Below are positions 27,656-39,617 of a DNA stretch of 64,000 nt, piece by piece. The stretch lies in NCBI RefSeq assembly GCF_052324685.1, contig NC_135228.1, positions 16,281,611 through 16,345,610 on the forward strand, given 5' to 3'. Under the pieces are notes generated by a model. That model was not told the origin of the DNA, ran no database searches, and saw nothing but the letters and a program-made list of their open reading frames with translations. The number at the start of each line of letters is the position of its first letter. Within the stretch, counting starts at the first letter, position 1. A program made the position numbers and the translations under genes. Source of the DNA: Brachyhypopomus gauderio. Its lineage: Eukaryota; Chordata; Actinopteri; Gymnotiformes; Hypopomidae.

Positions 27656-28200
27656 ATCTAGGAGCTAGTTAACCTGGCCAGCTACACCAAGATAAACCTA
27701 CGGTAGGACAGTATCTGCTCTAGACAGTTACACACAATTCCCTGTAGACGTTTTATGTTATTTAGCTATCTAGGTAAGTAATGTGGAGTTATGGTGTGTC
27801 CATTGCATTTACACGGGGGTCAGGTTTATCAGGTTGTCCCTTCTAATGCTACCTAGCTAATTAGGTTAGCTAGCCACTATTCGTGACAGCAGCAAGGCAA
27901 AATGTAGCTAGCTAATAAGATAACAAGCTAAACAAAAGTATGAGTGACAACTAGCTACAAATGTTAGCTAGAAAGCGGCACAAGCAGTTTTAGGCTAAAC
28001 GTCCTAGCGTTAACTACCCAAACACAACAAGGACACTTCGGTCGCACATACAAAACAGAGTGTAAAACGTAAAGTTACCTCACAACACAGCTAGTGAAGC
28101 TAGCTAGCTAGGCTAACGGACGACTGTTTGGGCTGTTAAACTAGTTGGCTAACTTAACTAGCTAGCTGGCCATACTCACTCGGTCTGTGTTTGTAGTTAA
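27656..28200. repeat. TAGC/AGCTA-rich low-complexity region
   Basis: The words 'ctagcta', 'gctagc' and 'gttagct' recur dozens of times without a strict period. Similar AGCTA-rich sequence is often seen near teleost promoters and first introns. Candidate donors for a non-coding nf2 first exon (minus strand) lie at about 28076, 28180 and 28250. Confidence 0.55.
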
Positions 28201-28560
28201 GGGTCTGTGTGGTTAAGCAAAGTTAAATTAAACCTAGCTGGCCAAGTACCTTCGGTCCCCCTGTTATTGTTTAACCAGGCCGAACCACTGGAGTGAAGTT
28301 CCCGACCAAGACAATGCCAGTGGCGGTTGGGAGTCCGTGTCCACGACGTGTCGACGTTTAGTTAACTCGCTGTCCGGCCTCTCCCGCTACACGGGAACAC
28401 AAACATGAAGTAAACGGATCTGTCGGGATGTACGTGGGCTGGTATCGGCATTTCAGTCTGCCACTGAGTTAGTTTTCCTGGGATAAGTAACTTGCGGTCA
28501 AACTTCAGCACAGCTCCACACGTGAGGATGGAAAAACAGCGAACCCTGACTGTGGTCCCT
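28200..28560. promoter_or_regulatory. Probable bidirectional promoter of nf2 and mettl27
   Basis: The two genes are divergent, with start codons 1.96 kb apart. This part of the spacer is richer in GC and CpG than anything nearby (for example 'cacgacgtgtcgacg') and has no TATA box. Both genes appear to have a non-coding first exon, since splice acceptors sit just before both start codons. Exact start sites cannot be read from the sequence. Confidence 0.5.
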
Positions 28561-28909
28561 GGAAAATACCGCTCAGCTAACTAGATAGCTATATGCTCTA
28601 CAACACTGATGATCTGTAATGACAGTTAAATATTAGATAGTTTCTGGATTTATGAACGCAATATCTGAAATGTAGAATGCCTTATTTACATATTCTACAA
28701 GTGTTGGCATTGAATATAAACAGACTGTGAACTATACCAAAATAACCATCAAGCACAGCAACGAATTTGGATGCCATTCGTCAAGAATACCATATTAAAG
28801 ACATGAACAGTCTTTAACGTTTGATTTAAGTTCTCTGCAATAAGGTGCTGAGCTCAGTGTTGATGTGTATATTTTTTCTTTATAACAAACAGTGTTGTTT
28901 CCCACAGTA

Positions 28910-31706
28910 ATGGCAAGCAGCAGAACCTTTGCAGATGTGCGGGATGTAATCCTTTCAGCTCATACGAACGTGGGACTTCAGAGTAAAATTGGGTTCTATA
29001 GCACCTGGGCAGAGAACTATGAACAGGTACCCCAGATACAGGCACAACAAATCACATAATTAGAGGCCTCGGAAACCTCTCAGATGTCTGCTTCTAACAC
29101 TCACACACTCACCTTCTTTCATGCCATTTACTCACCATCTTACACACACAGCGTACACACTGCACTTTCATACACACTAACACACCTTCATACACATAAT
29201 AAGCACTGTGGGAGCCATTTAATTGCCTGTGTATATATTCTTGGGCCACTAGAGGGCAAGAGGTAATTTAAAGTTGGCTCTAAATACCAGTGACAGATGA
29301 GTTGGAAATGGGCAGTGTTTTAACCGTACAGTATTGATCTTGTTGAGCAACAATTGAGATAAAAGATATATAGGCCTACTATGGGGAAAAAATAAACAGA
29401 CAATCCAGCAAATAAAGGTATGGAGTCTTTTATTTTAAGAAGATAGCAAGAGGAACGAGTCAGATACTAGAAAACCGACCATTTAATAACAACACAGCAA
29501 AATATACTTTTGAAACACACACTGCACACCTTCATACACAATTCACAAGCCATATACAACATAAACACCATACACACTACACACCTTCATACACAACACA
29601 TTACCTCACACCATACACAACATAATACACACGAGACTCTACACACATTATACTCTAACCGTCTCACAACCAGCAGCTGAAATCTTTGTCCCAGGCAGGG
29701 CCTTGACCCTAAATTTGCTCACTCAAGGGTATTGGCCATAATCTCAATCCCAACAGGGCACACCTTTTCAAGCCCTCTTAGTAGTTCCTTCAGGAAATGC
29801 AAATTTAGTTTTAGTTGGTAATCTGCCTTACTGTGCAAGACTCCGGTTATTACAGAAATATGTAATGGATGTATTTGAAATTGCTTTCACAGGATGTCGC
29901 ACTGTTGGATTACCGTGCTCCGCATCTAGCTGCAGAATGCATAACTAAAAACTTCAAAGGTGATAAAGCGAGAGCCATTATTCTGGATGTGGCATGTGGG
30001 ACAGGGTTGGTCTCTGCACATGTAAGAATAATATCTTATGTTATTTTTATGTTGCCATTGTTTTCACATACATTATGGACAATTTTATTACACAAAAATT
30101 ATGATGTGATTTTCTTGCAACAGCTTAAAAAACTGGGGTTTAAACATTTTGTTGGCATTGATGGATGTGCGGGAATGTTGGATTTGGCAAGAAAAACAGG
30201 ACTCTTTCAGGAGCTTAAACAATGCATGCTGGGTCAGGATTCCCTGCTGGAACAAGATGGTAATACATGTTGCTTTATGTGAATGAAACTTGGCTGAAAT
30301 GGCTAAGATCTTAAGTGCATGTTAAATGTTTACTTTAAGTCAACATTTGTAAGGGGTATGAATAATTTTGGGCAGCACAGTATATCATTTTTTATTGTTT
30401 GTTTATTTCTACTGAAGTCACAAATATACATGAGCCGTATAGGGTTAAATACAATTATATTCAGTTTAATTGTTGTACATTCATATATTATTTTTAATTG
30501 ACGTTACCATTCTGTCAATTCTTTTAGAGATGTATGATATCGTTGTAATTGTTGGAGCTCTGAGTGTTGGACAAGTGCCAGTGACGGTAATCGAGCAGCT
30601 CTGGCGAGCCACAAAGCCAGGTGGGCCTTCGCAGTACATTCTGCATTCTGAATCTTTTGTTAGGCTATTCACAATTTATCCGACGTTAGGCCGAACAGAT
30701 GAAGCTCCTAAAATGACCCCGCGTGCGCAAAAGATCAGTGCTTCACGTGGCATGCCCGACCAGAGGTAAACCATCAAAATCAGAAACAGTAACAAACAGC
30801 CACTTGCCTAACATTTTATCACAGATAGTGATAAAAACGGAGCGCGCATTAAAATGTTGCCTGGTTGTCCTGACACTAAAATCCTCTTTCACTGTTAGCG
30901 TCTATTTTTCCGTATCGCGAAAGTGAGATCAGTATCAAGTTGAATTGACGTTAAAGCACAGTCAAATCATATACGTACTGTTGTCAGTATACTATAGCCT
31001 ATATGGAAGTGCCCCGTATCGGATTTGAAAAAATTGAGCTTTTGCTGTTCATATTGATTTTACTGTTGACAAAGACGCGATTTGGGCATTTATCCGCGTA
31101 TATGTAGCCTAAATGTTGACTAAAAGGGTTAACTAATATACAGAAAGTGCTTTTATAATGCACACTGCACACTCACCATCTTATTGATGTATTATTAATT
31201 ATTAAATATGTAGGCTATTTATGAGAAACACAGACAGGGTCAGGAGCCCACAGCTGGGAACTTGTAATGAAGGAAATCCGATCTTTCATTGAGGTAACAT
31301 GCAATGTAAACATTATTTATAGGATAGCTTGACCTATCCTTTTTATGTCATAAGACTGTTTAACATAATCTAAAACTATGACATAATTCTAAAAGATTTC
31401 TGGAAGCTGTCTACAATTCTAGATGGGACTGTGAAACATATGAGTACATAGAATGTCAGGACGGGCATTTAATCTTTAACCACTTTTCTCCTTATTCCAG
31501 GAGGATATGTGTGCATGACTACAAGAGGCAATGCAGAAAATCAAGAATACAAAGCAGAGCTTGAGCATGTGGTTAGAAGGATGGTGGAAGAGAAAAGATG
31601 GAGCTGTGTAGCTGTTAATGAAGTGGAAGAGTGGGAAAGAGCTGTGGCTGAGCACGAGACTGGCTACATACCTGGAGCTGTCTACCTGTATCAGAGAACG
31701 CAATAA
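28910..31706 (+). CDS. mettl27: Methyltransferase-like protein 27 (WBSCR27), 5 coding exons
   Basis: A class I S-adenosylmethionine-dependent methyltransferase; its substrate is not established. Exons: 28910-29026, 29893-30021, 30124-30259, 30528-30620 and 31501-31706, all with GT/AG junctions and consistent phases, giving 226 residues. Human METTL27 landmarks occur in order: 'FYSTWAENYEQ' (human FYDRWAPDYDQ), 'DYRAPHLA', SAM motif I 'ILDVACGTGLVSA' (about residues 68-80), 'GIDGCAGML', 'VIVGALSVGQVP' and 'ATKPGGYVCMTTR'. The acceptor 'cccacag' lies two bases before the ATG, so a non-coding exon lies upstream. The neighbouring claudins match the human 7q11.23 order. Introns 1 and 4 carry CA-rich and unassigned repeat sequence. 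The gene looks intact. Confidence 0.95.
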
Positions 31707-31999
31707 AACAAACAACAGCTGTATCAGTGATAAGGTTGGGAAATTTGTGTACATAAACAGAGGGTCATTAAGTTTTAGTTTAAATAGCTTAAGTTGGATA
31801 GTGTGTATAATTTTCCTGTGTATTTCTCTGTTTATTGAGGGAATTCAAATGAAAACTTTGCTTGTTATAATGGTTGCTACATAATGTTTACAAAATATTA
31901 CTTTTGCGGACCATTGAAACAATTGTTCGCTGATTTATTAGGTATGGACTTGGTGTATTTTAAAGAAAAATATAAGAAATATGCATGGCAATATAGGGG

Positions 32000-32005
32000 A
32001 ATAAA
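32000..32005 (+). promoter_or_regulatory. Poly(A) signal AATAAA downstream of mettl27
   Basis: About 295 nt beyond the stop codon. Another AATAAA at 31702-31707 overlaps the TAA stop itself. Confidence 0.45.
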
Positions 32006-32449
32006 ACATTTCATAATTAAAATGTGCATTCAATGTTAAGTAAATTTAACAATGAATTAAGTAATTGGTCTACTTTTATACCTTAATGGGGCAACATATC
32101 CTGGGAGATACAACTCATAAAAATGAAAAGATACAACATAGCACATATGTAGAAACATTTTTGAGATAAGTCCATCTGAGTCCATCTTATTTAAAGCTAA
32201 TCACAGCTCTATCAAGAAATACAACAGAGGAGGAATGTTGCATGAGGAGGAATAGATTACACCAATTTATATTTCTGTGCTAGTTATTTTATTAGTGTAG
32301 ATTGGTTGCACTATATAGTACCAGTTATTCGATTAGTTATTTATCTCATCATTATTAGAGGATCCTTAAAAAAAAAGTAATGTGATCTTAGAATCATCCT
32401 GGATGATTTTTAAGTGTTTAAGTATAATATTAGTTACTGTTTTATTGGG

Positions 32450-33960
32450 AGGATGATATTTGAGATCAAAGGATGATTATATAGCGCCTTTTACAGCATA
32501 TGTTGTCACAAAGCAGCTTTACAAACGCACATGTCCAGATTACTAATGAGCAAGTTACCATAACTGAAGGTATTTAAAGGAGAAGGCCAGCTGTAGTCTT
32601 GCTAATTTTCAGAACTAAGAGAAACCCTTCAACTAAGAGTACAGCAGGTATCATGGATTATAGTATGCAATGGGTTCACTCAGATATTGTGGGGCAAGAT
32701 CATTTAATGCTTTATATGTCAACAAGAATTTTTAAATCAATTCAGTATTTAACCAGGAGCCAGAGCAACACTGACAGAGTAGGAATAAAGTGATAGAATT
32801 TTCTAGCCGTAGTTAGGATAGCTGCAGCATTTTGTACAAGTTGTAGCTTCTTTATGGACTGTTTAGACTAAGAGCATCCAATTAGAAGACCATTACAGTA
32901 GTCCAATCTTGACGAGACAAAAGCATGGACCAGTGTCTCTGCATCAGCTAATGAAAGTAAGTGTCTAAGTTTGGCAATCTTATGTAAATGGAAAAAAGGC
33001 AGCCTTAGTGACATTGCATATATGTGCGTCAAATGAAAGATCCGAATCAATAGAAAATAGGTGTGGAGTTTTTCAGGAGCTGGACTTGGCCTTTTAGTTC
33101 CAGTGAAAGGAACTCTGAATGCTTCAGCATACCAAGACATTTTGGATAATTCCATGCTCCCAACTTTGTGGGAACAGTTTGGAGCTGGCCCCTTCCTCTT
33201 CCAACATGACTGTGCACCAGTGCACAAAGCAAGGTCCATAAAGCTATAGATGGCAGAATCAGGTGTGGATGAACTTGACTGACCTGCACAGAGTCCTGAC
33301 CTCAACACTTTTGGGATAAATTAGAGCGGAGACTGGGAGCCAGGCCTTCTTGTCTAACATCAGTATGATCTCACAAATGCACTTCTGGAAGAATGGTCAG
33401 AAATCTCCATAAACACACTCCTAAACCTTGAGGATAGCCTTCTCAGAAGAGTTGAAGTTGTTCCAGCTGCAAAGGGTGGACCAATGTCATATTGATCCCT
33501 ATGGATTAGGAATGGGATGTCACTTAAGCTCAGATGTGAGTCAAGGAAGGTGAGAGAATACTTTTGGCAATATAATAATAATAATATGGGGCCCAATACA
33601 GATCCTTGTTGGACACCATATATTACTTTTGTGCATTCTGATCTTGATCATTCATTATTGATATCTATCAGTCACATAGGATTTGAACCAGGGGAGTGCT
33701 TGACCTCTTTTTTAGTGTCTCCAGCCTATCCAGTAGAATGATTAGAAATTGGCCTATAGTTGGACATTTCATGGGGATTAAGACCAGGTTTTTAAATTAG
33801 TGGCTTAATGACTGAATGCTTAAACAACTGGGGAATTAGCTTAGTTTCAGAGAAGAATTAATTATAGCGACCAAAGGTTATATATTACTGTGCAGTATTT
33901 CTTTGAGTAGACGAGTTTTTACAGCATCCAGTATACATGTGGAGGGCTTGGAAGAATTTA
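32450..33960 (-). mobile_element. LINE remnant with reverse transcriptase motifs, interrupted by Tc1
   Basis: On the minus strand the part near 33590-33630 encodes 'GVQQGSVLGPIL', a form of the reverse transcriptase motif GVPQGSVLGPxLF. The part near 32880-33005 encodes 'FFHLHKIAKLRHLLSLADAE' and 'VSSRLDYCNGLLIGC', standard further along the same fish LINE polyproteins. The right-hand part (33590-33960) and left-hand part (32450-33050) therefore belong to one element, read right to left, split by the Tc1 copy at 33055-33575. The 'atatagcgccttttac' at 32480 lies near its 3' end. It carries stops and is dead. Confidence 0.65.
33055..33575 (+). mobile_element. Tc1-like transposon, 3' half, degenerate
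   Basis: The plus strand encodes 'GTLNASAYQDILDNSMLPTL', 'GPFLFQHDCAPVHKARSIKL', then past a stop 'PAQSPDLNTFG', the C-terminal half of Tc1 transposase. The second Asp of the DDE triad is in 'QHDCAPVH'; the third acidic block (usually PDLNPIEHLW) is damaged. It ends in 'gagaatacttttggcaatata', the terminal inverted repeat of this Tc1 group. The 5' half is missing, so it cannot move. Confidence 0.8.
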
Positions 33961-35737
33961 CCTAGGAAATAAGCAAAAATCTTTCAAAAACAAGAACAAT
34001 AATCTAATACTAGATTGTTTATATACATCGGGTCTCTGATCAGGTAAAAGGCAAGCAAAGGCACTTTTTACATGACGTTTTAGGAAATTTTCACATGACA
34101 TTTTACTTTATAAAGAATGAAAGTTTTGCAGAGCTTGCATTGTGAGGAGTTGTGCTGCAAATTTTCGTATTAAAACCAGAATGTTCTTTGAAGTAATTGA
34201 AACATCCAAAAAGCTATCCTCATGGCAGGGTGTGCTATATTCCATGTATATTTCAGAGCTGGGAAAAATCTGAAAATGCGACTGAAAATTCATATTGTTT
34301 AGGAGCAACAAAAAGCAAATCGCCTCTATGAAGTCAACAGAACCATAATGTTGAAGGCTCTCTTGTGTTTGGCTAGAGTAGGTTCTTACCACTAGATGGA
34401 AGCATTACTATAAAAAGTGCCTTTGTTTGTCAGTTGTTTTCCATTTTTATTTTTTGTGAGGCAAGTTTTTTTTTCATCTGCATGAACCTATGTAGAGAAA
34501 CCTAAAAAAAAAAACAATTGATTTCCTCCTTTGAAACTGTTCTAAATGTTTGAGAGTGGATCAATCCAAGCAGAATTCCAAAGACTGAAGCTCTACAGAG
34601 GACAAAAAGTTCACCCAGATCCTGAAAGCTGATAAGTCCTTTGCTATTGTTTTCTATTTTGTTTTCTGACTTTTCTTTACCATTTTCTATACCTACAGGG
34701 TCCCCATTTCAGTGTGCAGGACACTTTAGACCTAGGACAACAATGATTAAAAAAAAAAACATGGGCTAATGTATTGACATACATAAAGAGATTTCCTGGT
34801 GCTGAAAGATGATAACATTTGTTTAAAAAGTACTGTATTTGTACAATGTTCAGGCAAAACATATATCTTAATACATTGTTTATCTGCAAATGTTGTAATT
34901 GCATGCCCAAGATCACACAGGAAGCTTCTATGACACAGAATGAAACTCACTCAACGTCCTCGTGAAATGCAAACCACTCCTGTGAGATCACTCTCTGTTG
35001 AACCGGTTTTCCCTGTGACTCTCTTTCACTCCTGAGGCCCAGTTGTGAAAAGGTAATGCAGGAGGGGTAAACAAAGAGGCGCTTCAGACCAGTTTTGTCC
35101 AGCATTACTTTGGATGCAGCCAGTAGGAACACTTAAGAGTTGGGAAGTTTGATTCTGTTGCCTAGTTTATACAAAACAATAAGTGGTTGTAAGACATATC
35201 CTCACATTTTCTGTTTGTCCATTAGGTGTGACTTTATATCTGATTTAAATACATTTTCACAAAACTTATTTAATAATGTCTGTTAAACTGTGGGACAGTT
35301 ACATTTGCTTGCAACTGATAGTGACTATCGTGTGTTGTATAAGATCACAAATTCCTTTTTTATATATATTTAAAATGAACTATCAGTACAGATACATTTT
35401 ATACACATATACTCAAGTATTTTGAGCCAGATTTACATACCATACTTTCAAATTCAAATGAGATGTCCCTTTTAAAATAGAGTTTTCTACCCTTAAAAAC
35501 ATACATGTTTAAATATATATTACTGTAAATAAATATACAACACAATAATTAATAACATGATATGCCTTCTTTTGTAACTCTAAAATCTGTTAGTAAACAC
35601 CTATGGACTATAATCTGAATCTCTGTATGATGACTTTACATTACATTTACAAGAATGAATGTTCAAGAACATTATCCCCCCTTGGATTCTAAATATATTC
35701 TGATCCATTTAATGTGTCCTTGGAAGGCATTTTGAAA
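33961..35737. other. Intergenic, no feature recognised
   Basis: AT-rich spacer between the retroelement remnants and the first claudin. No exon, RNA gene or bounded repeat recognised. The proximal part holds the 3' untranslated region of the 35738-36682 claudin. Confidence 0.4.
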
Positions 35738-36682
35738 TTAGATATAAGTCTTTTCATGATTTGTTGAAATTGGCTCATATATTTGATTTGCTGAGCTGTT
35801 ATCAGAGCCTGCATAAATGATCTGGGACTTTGTGGATGCCCCCCGACAGTACTCTGACTCTACCATAGACATGTCTGAATTTGACAGCTTGGATTTTGAA
35901 GTTGATGCATTGCTCCGCCTGGATGTTGCAGAGGCATGTCTATCCCTTTTCTGATTGGCTGATGCTCTATCACTCTTCTGAGAACTCGCTGGCAGTACTC
36001 CCTTTTGTGCTGGCTTAGTGACCCAAACCCGTTGTGAACTTCCCGCAGTAGATCCAGCCTGGGATGAGCGCGCAATCATGTATTTGACTGAGGGGCTGTC
36101 GTCCACCGTCTTTAAGGGACAGGAAGTGGCACAGAGTACACCTCCACCCATGAGCAAAAGGATGGAAGCTCCCCAGCCAACATAGATAGCCGCTCCAATA
36201 TCTCTTCGCTGGTTATCCGCCATCTGCGAGTCGTGGAATATCTGGACAACGACACCAGTAGACCAAGAGACGGAGATAAAACACAGAAGTCCAGCAATGA
36301 GCAGGGCGACCCCCGCAGCAGCGGCCACTCGATTCTTCTTCACTTCACCTCTGTAGTCCAGGAAGCGACTGCATTTCCCTCCGACGAAGGCCAGGATGAG
36401 GCCCAGTGCACCAGTCAGAATGGATCCCAATATGAAGCCCTGAGCGGCCTTCAGGTCAGAGCTGAGGGTCATCATGGACTCATAAAAGCTGCACTGAACA
36501 TGACCTGTGCTTTGTCCCACACAAGACATCCAGATGCCCTCCCATATGATGTGCGACGAGACAATGTTCGTACCCACGATGGTGGCCACTCGCCACATTG
36601 GTATACTGCAGCACAGGAGAACACCCAGCCAGCCCACCAGGGCAAAGGCACTGCCTATCATCTGCATGCGCTGTGAAGTCAT
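35738..36682 (-). CDS. Claudin with an unusually long cytoplasmic tail (314 aa)
   Basis: Four-pass tight-junction protein encoded by one exon. TM1 is about residues 9-27. ECL1 has the claudin signature W30 with 'WEGIWMSC' and the second Cys in 'GHVQC'. TM2 is about 81-101, TM3 about 119-139, ECL2 contains 'IFHDSQMADNQRRDIGA', and TM4 is about 165-185. The body is typical, but about 130 residues follow TM4 where 25-45 is usual. This tail is Ser/Thr/Lys/Arg-rich (for example 'KSDRASANQKRDRHASATSR') and ends EKTYI, a variant of the usual C-terminal YV PDZ ligand. It is the claudin closest to mettl27 and the most divergent of the intact ones; ECL2 lacks the DFYNP motif the others share. The named orthologue is not assigned. 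Confidence 0.93.
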   Translation of the reverse strand: MTSQRMQMIGSAFALVGWLGVLLCCSIPMWRVATIVGTNIVSSHIIWEGIWMSCVGQSTGHVQCSFYESMMTLSSDLKAAQGFILGSILTGALGLILAFVGGKCSRFLDYRGEVKKNRVAAAAGVALLIAGLLCFISVSWSTGVVVQIFHDSQMADNQRRDIGAAIYVGWGASILLLMGGGVLCATSCPLKTVDDSPSVKYMIARSSQAGSTAGSSQRVWVTKPAQKGVLPASSQKSDRASANQKRDRHASATSRRSNASTSKSKLSNSDMSMVESEYCRGASTKSQIIYAGSDNSSANQIYEPISTNHEKTYI

Positions 36683-36699
36683 TCTTTGCAGACCCCTAT

Positions 36700-38970
36700 A
36701 TGCAAACTACAGGAGATTCCCAATAGGTTCTCTGCACTGTGCTTTGCCTACTGGTATGAGCTGCTGTTACCTAAAACCTCTTCTTCCTACACACACACCT
36801 CTAAACTGCAGTGCTCTTTATCTCTCTCTCCTCTTTTCTTGCCTTCATGATTTTATCTCTGTCTATCCTCTCCCTGACTTACACCCATTATGTCACTAGC
36901 AGAGCAGCCTGGACACTAAATGATCAAGAACAAGTACCTAACCTAAAGGTAAATGAAAGAGGAGGTGTTTCTGAAGAGACCATACCTTCATCGGTATAAG
37001 TTTACACATTACTAGCCAAACCGCATTCCTTTTGTAGCCACTGTCAATATGGGTGGACTGCATTTTTTTTAGCGGGAAATAAGCTGAATAGCTCAGTAGG
37101 AGATGTGGTGGTGAAGGGGTGGGGCTGTGTTTTAGTAGAAGTCCAAGTTTGCTCTGCTGAGGTGTTTAAGTCTATACGCACAAATATAGCATGTTCATTT
37201 ATCCATCAGTTGTTCTACTCAGAAGCCAAAACTTATCAAACCACATGATTGTACTGGAAATGCAGTTTTCAGTCTGTCCCCTGTAAGATAAACATTTTTA
37301 GGTATTCAAACCATGACCACAAAATTTACTGTCTACCTCACAGTATTCAAGATGATTTCTCATGCTATTTATGTTTTCGTAGAACCGATTTCATTCTAGG
37401 AAAATAAAGCTTGGGTTTAAATTACCAGTAATATAAATTTTATATTGAGTACCAGCTTCCAGAACTGGACCCATTGCTCATTTATGAGGTTTGATCAGTT
37501 TCAGCTGCCTAAAAGACATGGCCAGACCACATTAGAGATGATAAAGATATGTATTGCCCTACATAAAGTTGACTAGGGTTTAAATGTAGAAAACACCTTC
37601 AGGAACATACTCTGTCATGCTACGGTTTTACTATGTGAACTATGTGCTATGTCACAATAAGAAGTTTCGAGTCACAACGGCAGTAGCAGACCTAACTATA
37701 ACTACAAATGACAGATTGAAAAAATCTGACCAACTTACTGGTTAATGCATGATAGGTAATATTTACTTTTCCCTATTGATGTCAAAACAATAAAGGATGT
37801 TTTTGAAATTATTTCACTTTATTTCCAAAAGTGTTTTATTTTAGATTTTACAAAATCTCCTGCATGTTCAAAGTCTAAGTCATATTGTTTAAATCCCAAC
37901 TTTAGTTACACTACTCTGACACTGACAAACTAATGTAGGTTGCATTTATTTTATATTTACTCAGATAAATGTACTTAAAATGTACTTAATATTTTGATTG
38001 TTTTTTTGTATTTCAGAATATACTCAAATCATAGTATTTATTTAGCAATATTTATTTAGCAATCATATAAATGTATTTATTTATTGGAACCCCCAGTAAA
38101 GATAATCAGGAGATTACAAAATGGCTCTGTTGTTCAACAACTTTATCTTATAATGAAAATGTGAGTGAAATCTAATCTGTCAGTGAAGTAAAATTGATCA
38201 AAGAAAAACTAAAAAGAAGAATATCATTAACACATCTAATGGACACCCACTTTGCAGCCACTTTATTCAGAATATCAAACTCCTCCAAAGAGCATGCCAT
38301 CTTTGTTAAGAGCATGTCATGCATAGGTACATAATATACATGCAATATATAGTCAGTTGCTATCCAAAAACATACAACCTGAGCTACAGTTTAGAAATTG
38401 TTTGCTGCACATTTTGTATTCGTGTGCAATTTGGATTAGCTATTCTCCAGCTCTATAGGTTTCTTACTGTGGGAACACTGTTGGCTGATTATGTATAAGA
38501 AGAAAAGGGCAGCACAAGGTAAACATTTGTTCCTTTGGTGAAAGATTTTGTAGTCTGTGTGCTTCACTTATGTGCTTCACCCTTTTAAAACTTTATTACT
38601 GCAATGCTCCATCAACAATGATCAGCAATTTGCCAGATTTTTTTTATCTTGTCACCACTTAAATAATTAGGCTACAATTGTACAAAGTACAGATTGGTAA
38701 TATGTTGTAATGCTATTGCAACATGATTAATAAATCTAAACTGCAATATAAAAATTGAAGGATCTTCTGGCATGCCTTGCATTTATAGTAATGTCAGTGC
38801 TCAAGGGTCTGCCATAATAAAAACATGGCGTGATGTTTATGTTCAGTGGCTGCTCAGAAGGAGAAAGTACAATTACAGCTACAGTTCCAAAATCTTTCTT
38901 CCCATGTACCATGGCTGATGCAAAACCTTTTGTAGATATACACTGCATAATATTTAGAGATGCTTCATAT
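36700..38970. other. Intergenic, no feature recognised
   Basis: AT-rich spacer upstream of the long-tailed claudin. It should include that gene's promoter, but no clear TATA box was found. No other exon or bounded element recognised. Confidence 0.4.
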
Positions 38971-38978
38971 AAAATAAT

Positions 38979-39154
38979 TAGTGCTGTCAATTCCAGGTGC
39001 CGCGATTAAAAGTCCTCACCAGGATTTTGCTCAGGCTTCCTGGATTGTGTTGATTTCACTAATTTTACCTGGATTGCTAATTAGAAAATCTAGCAAGCTT
39101 GAGCAAAATCCTGGTGAGGACTTTTAATTGCGGCACCTGGAATTGACAGCACTA
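38979..39154. mobile_element. Fold-back hAT-type MITE with perfect 8-bp target duplication
   Basis: Begins TAGTGCTGTCAATTCC and ends with the exact inverse. The two arms pair over about 55 bp with one mismatch (CCGCGATT against CCGCAATT), leaving a loop of about 60 bp. Identical 8-bp flanks aaaataat lie at 38971-38978 and 39155-39162. The high arm identity and perfect target duplication suggest a recent insertion. No coding capacity. Confidence 0.9.
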
Positions 39155-39289
39155 AAAATAATGAATACCAACAAATATTAAAGCTTCACCCAAACTGTGG
39201 AGCACAATAGATCAATTATTATGCTGTGATATGAGGCTGCTGTGGAGCCCTTGGATGCCTTGTGTGAGGATGGTGAGAAGGGAGCAAGC

Positions 39290-39540
39290 GATTGCAGTAT
39301 AAGAGTCTTTATTCTCCATTATAACAAAGCACAGCTGTCAGCAAACAAACACAGCGGAGGTAAATGGTGGCAGTAATTAGACATAGTGCTGGAACATGCA
39401 GAAAGCAGCAAGCTCACTGTAGCAGGATGGTTAGTGGTACGCAGCACTGGGGAACGTGCCTGTAGGCTTTAATACACAACACAAACAAGGAACATGTTAT
39501 CACGGTTAATAATCTGGTGATTGAGAGTGAAGCTGGTGCA
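39290..39540 (-). repeat. Unassigned repeat-like sequence beside a microsatellite
   Basis: The part 'tctttattctccattataac' to 'gaagctggtgcaggatg' resembles in layout the part at 43790-44060: each starts near 'tttatt/tttaat' and ends in a gagtga(a/g)gc(t/a)ggtgca(g/c) phrase followed by a TG repeat. Both may be copies of one retroelement end on the minus strand. Family not proven. Confidence 0.35.
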
Positions 39541-39542
39541 GG

Positions 39543-39543
<1 letters not shown>

Positions 39544-39616
<73 letters not shown>
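39544..39616. repeat. (TG)n microsatellite
   Basis: About 36 uninterrupted TG units. Confidence 0.97.

Positions 39617-39617
<1 letters not shown>

Noticed and set aside
30470-30769. Longer version of mettl27 exon 4 reading through its donor
   Set aside because: The donor at 30620/30621 joins in phase to the exon at 31501, giving KPGGYVCMTTR as in human METTL27. The extension is not conserved.
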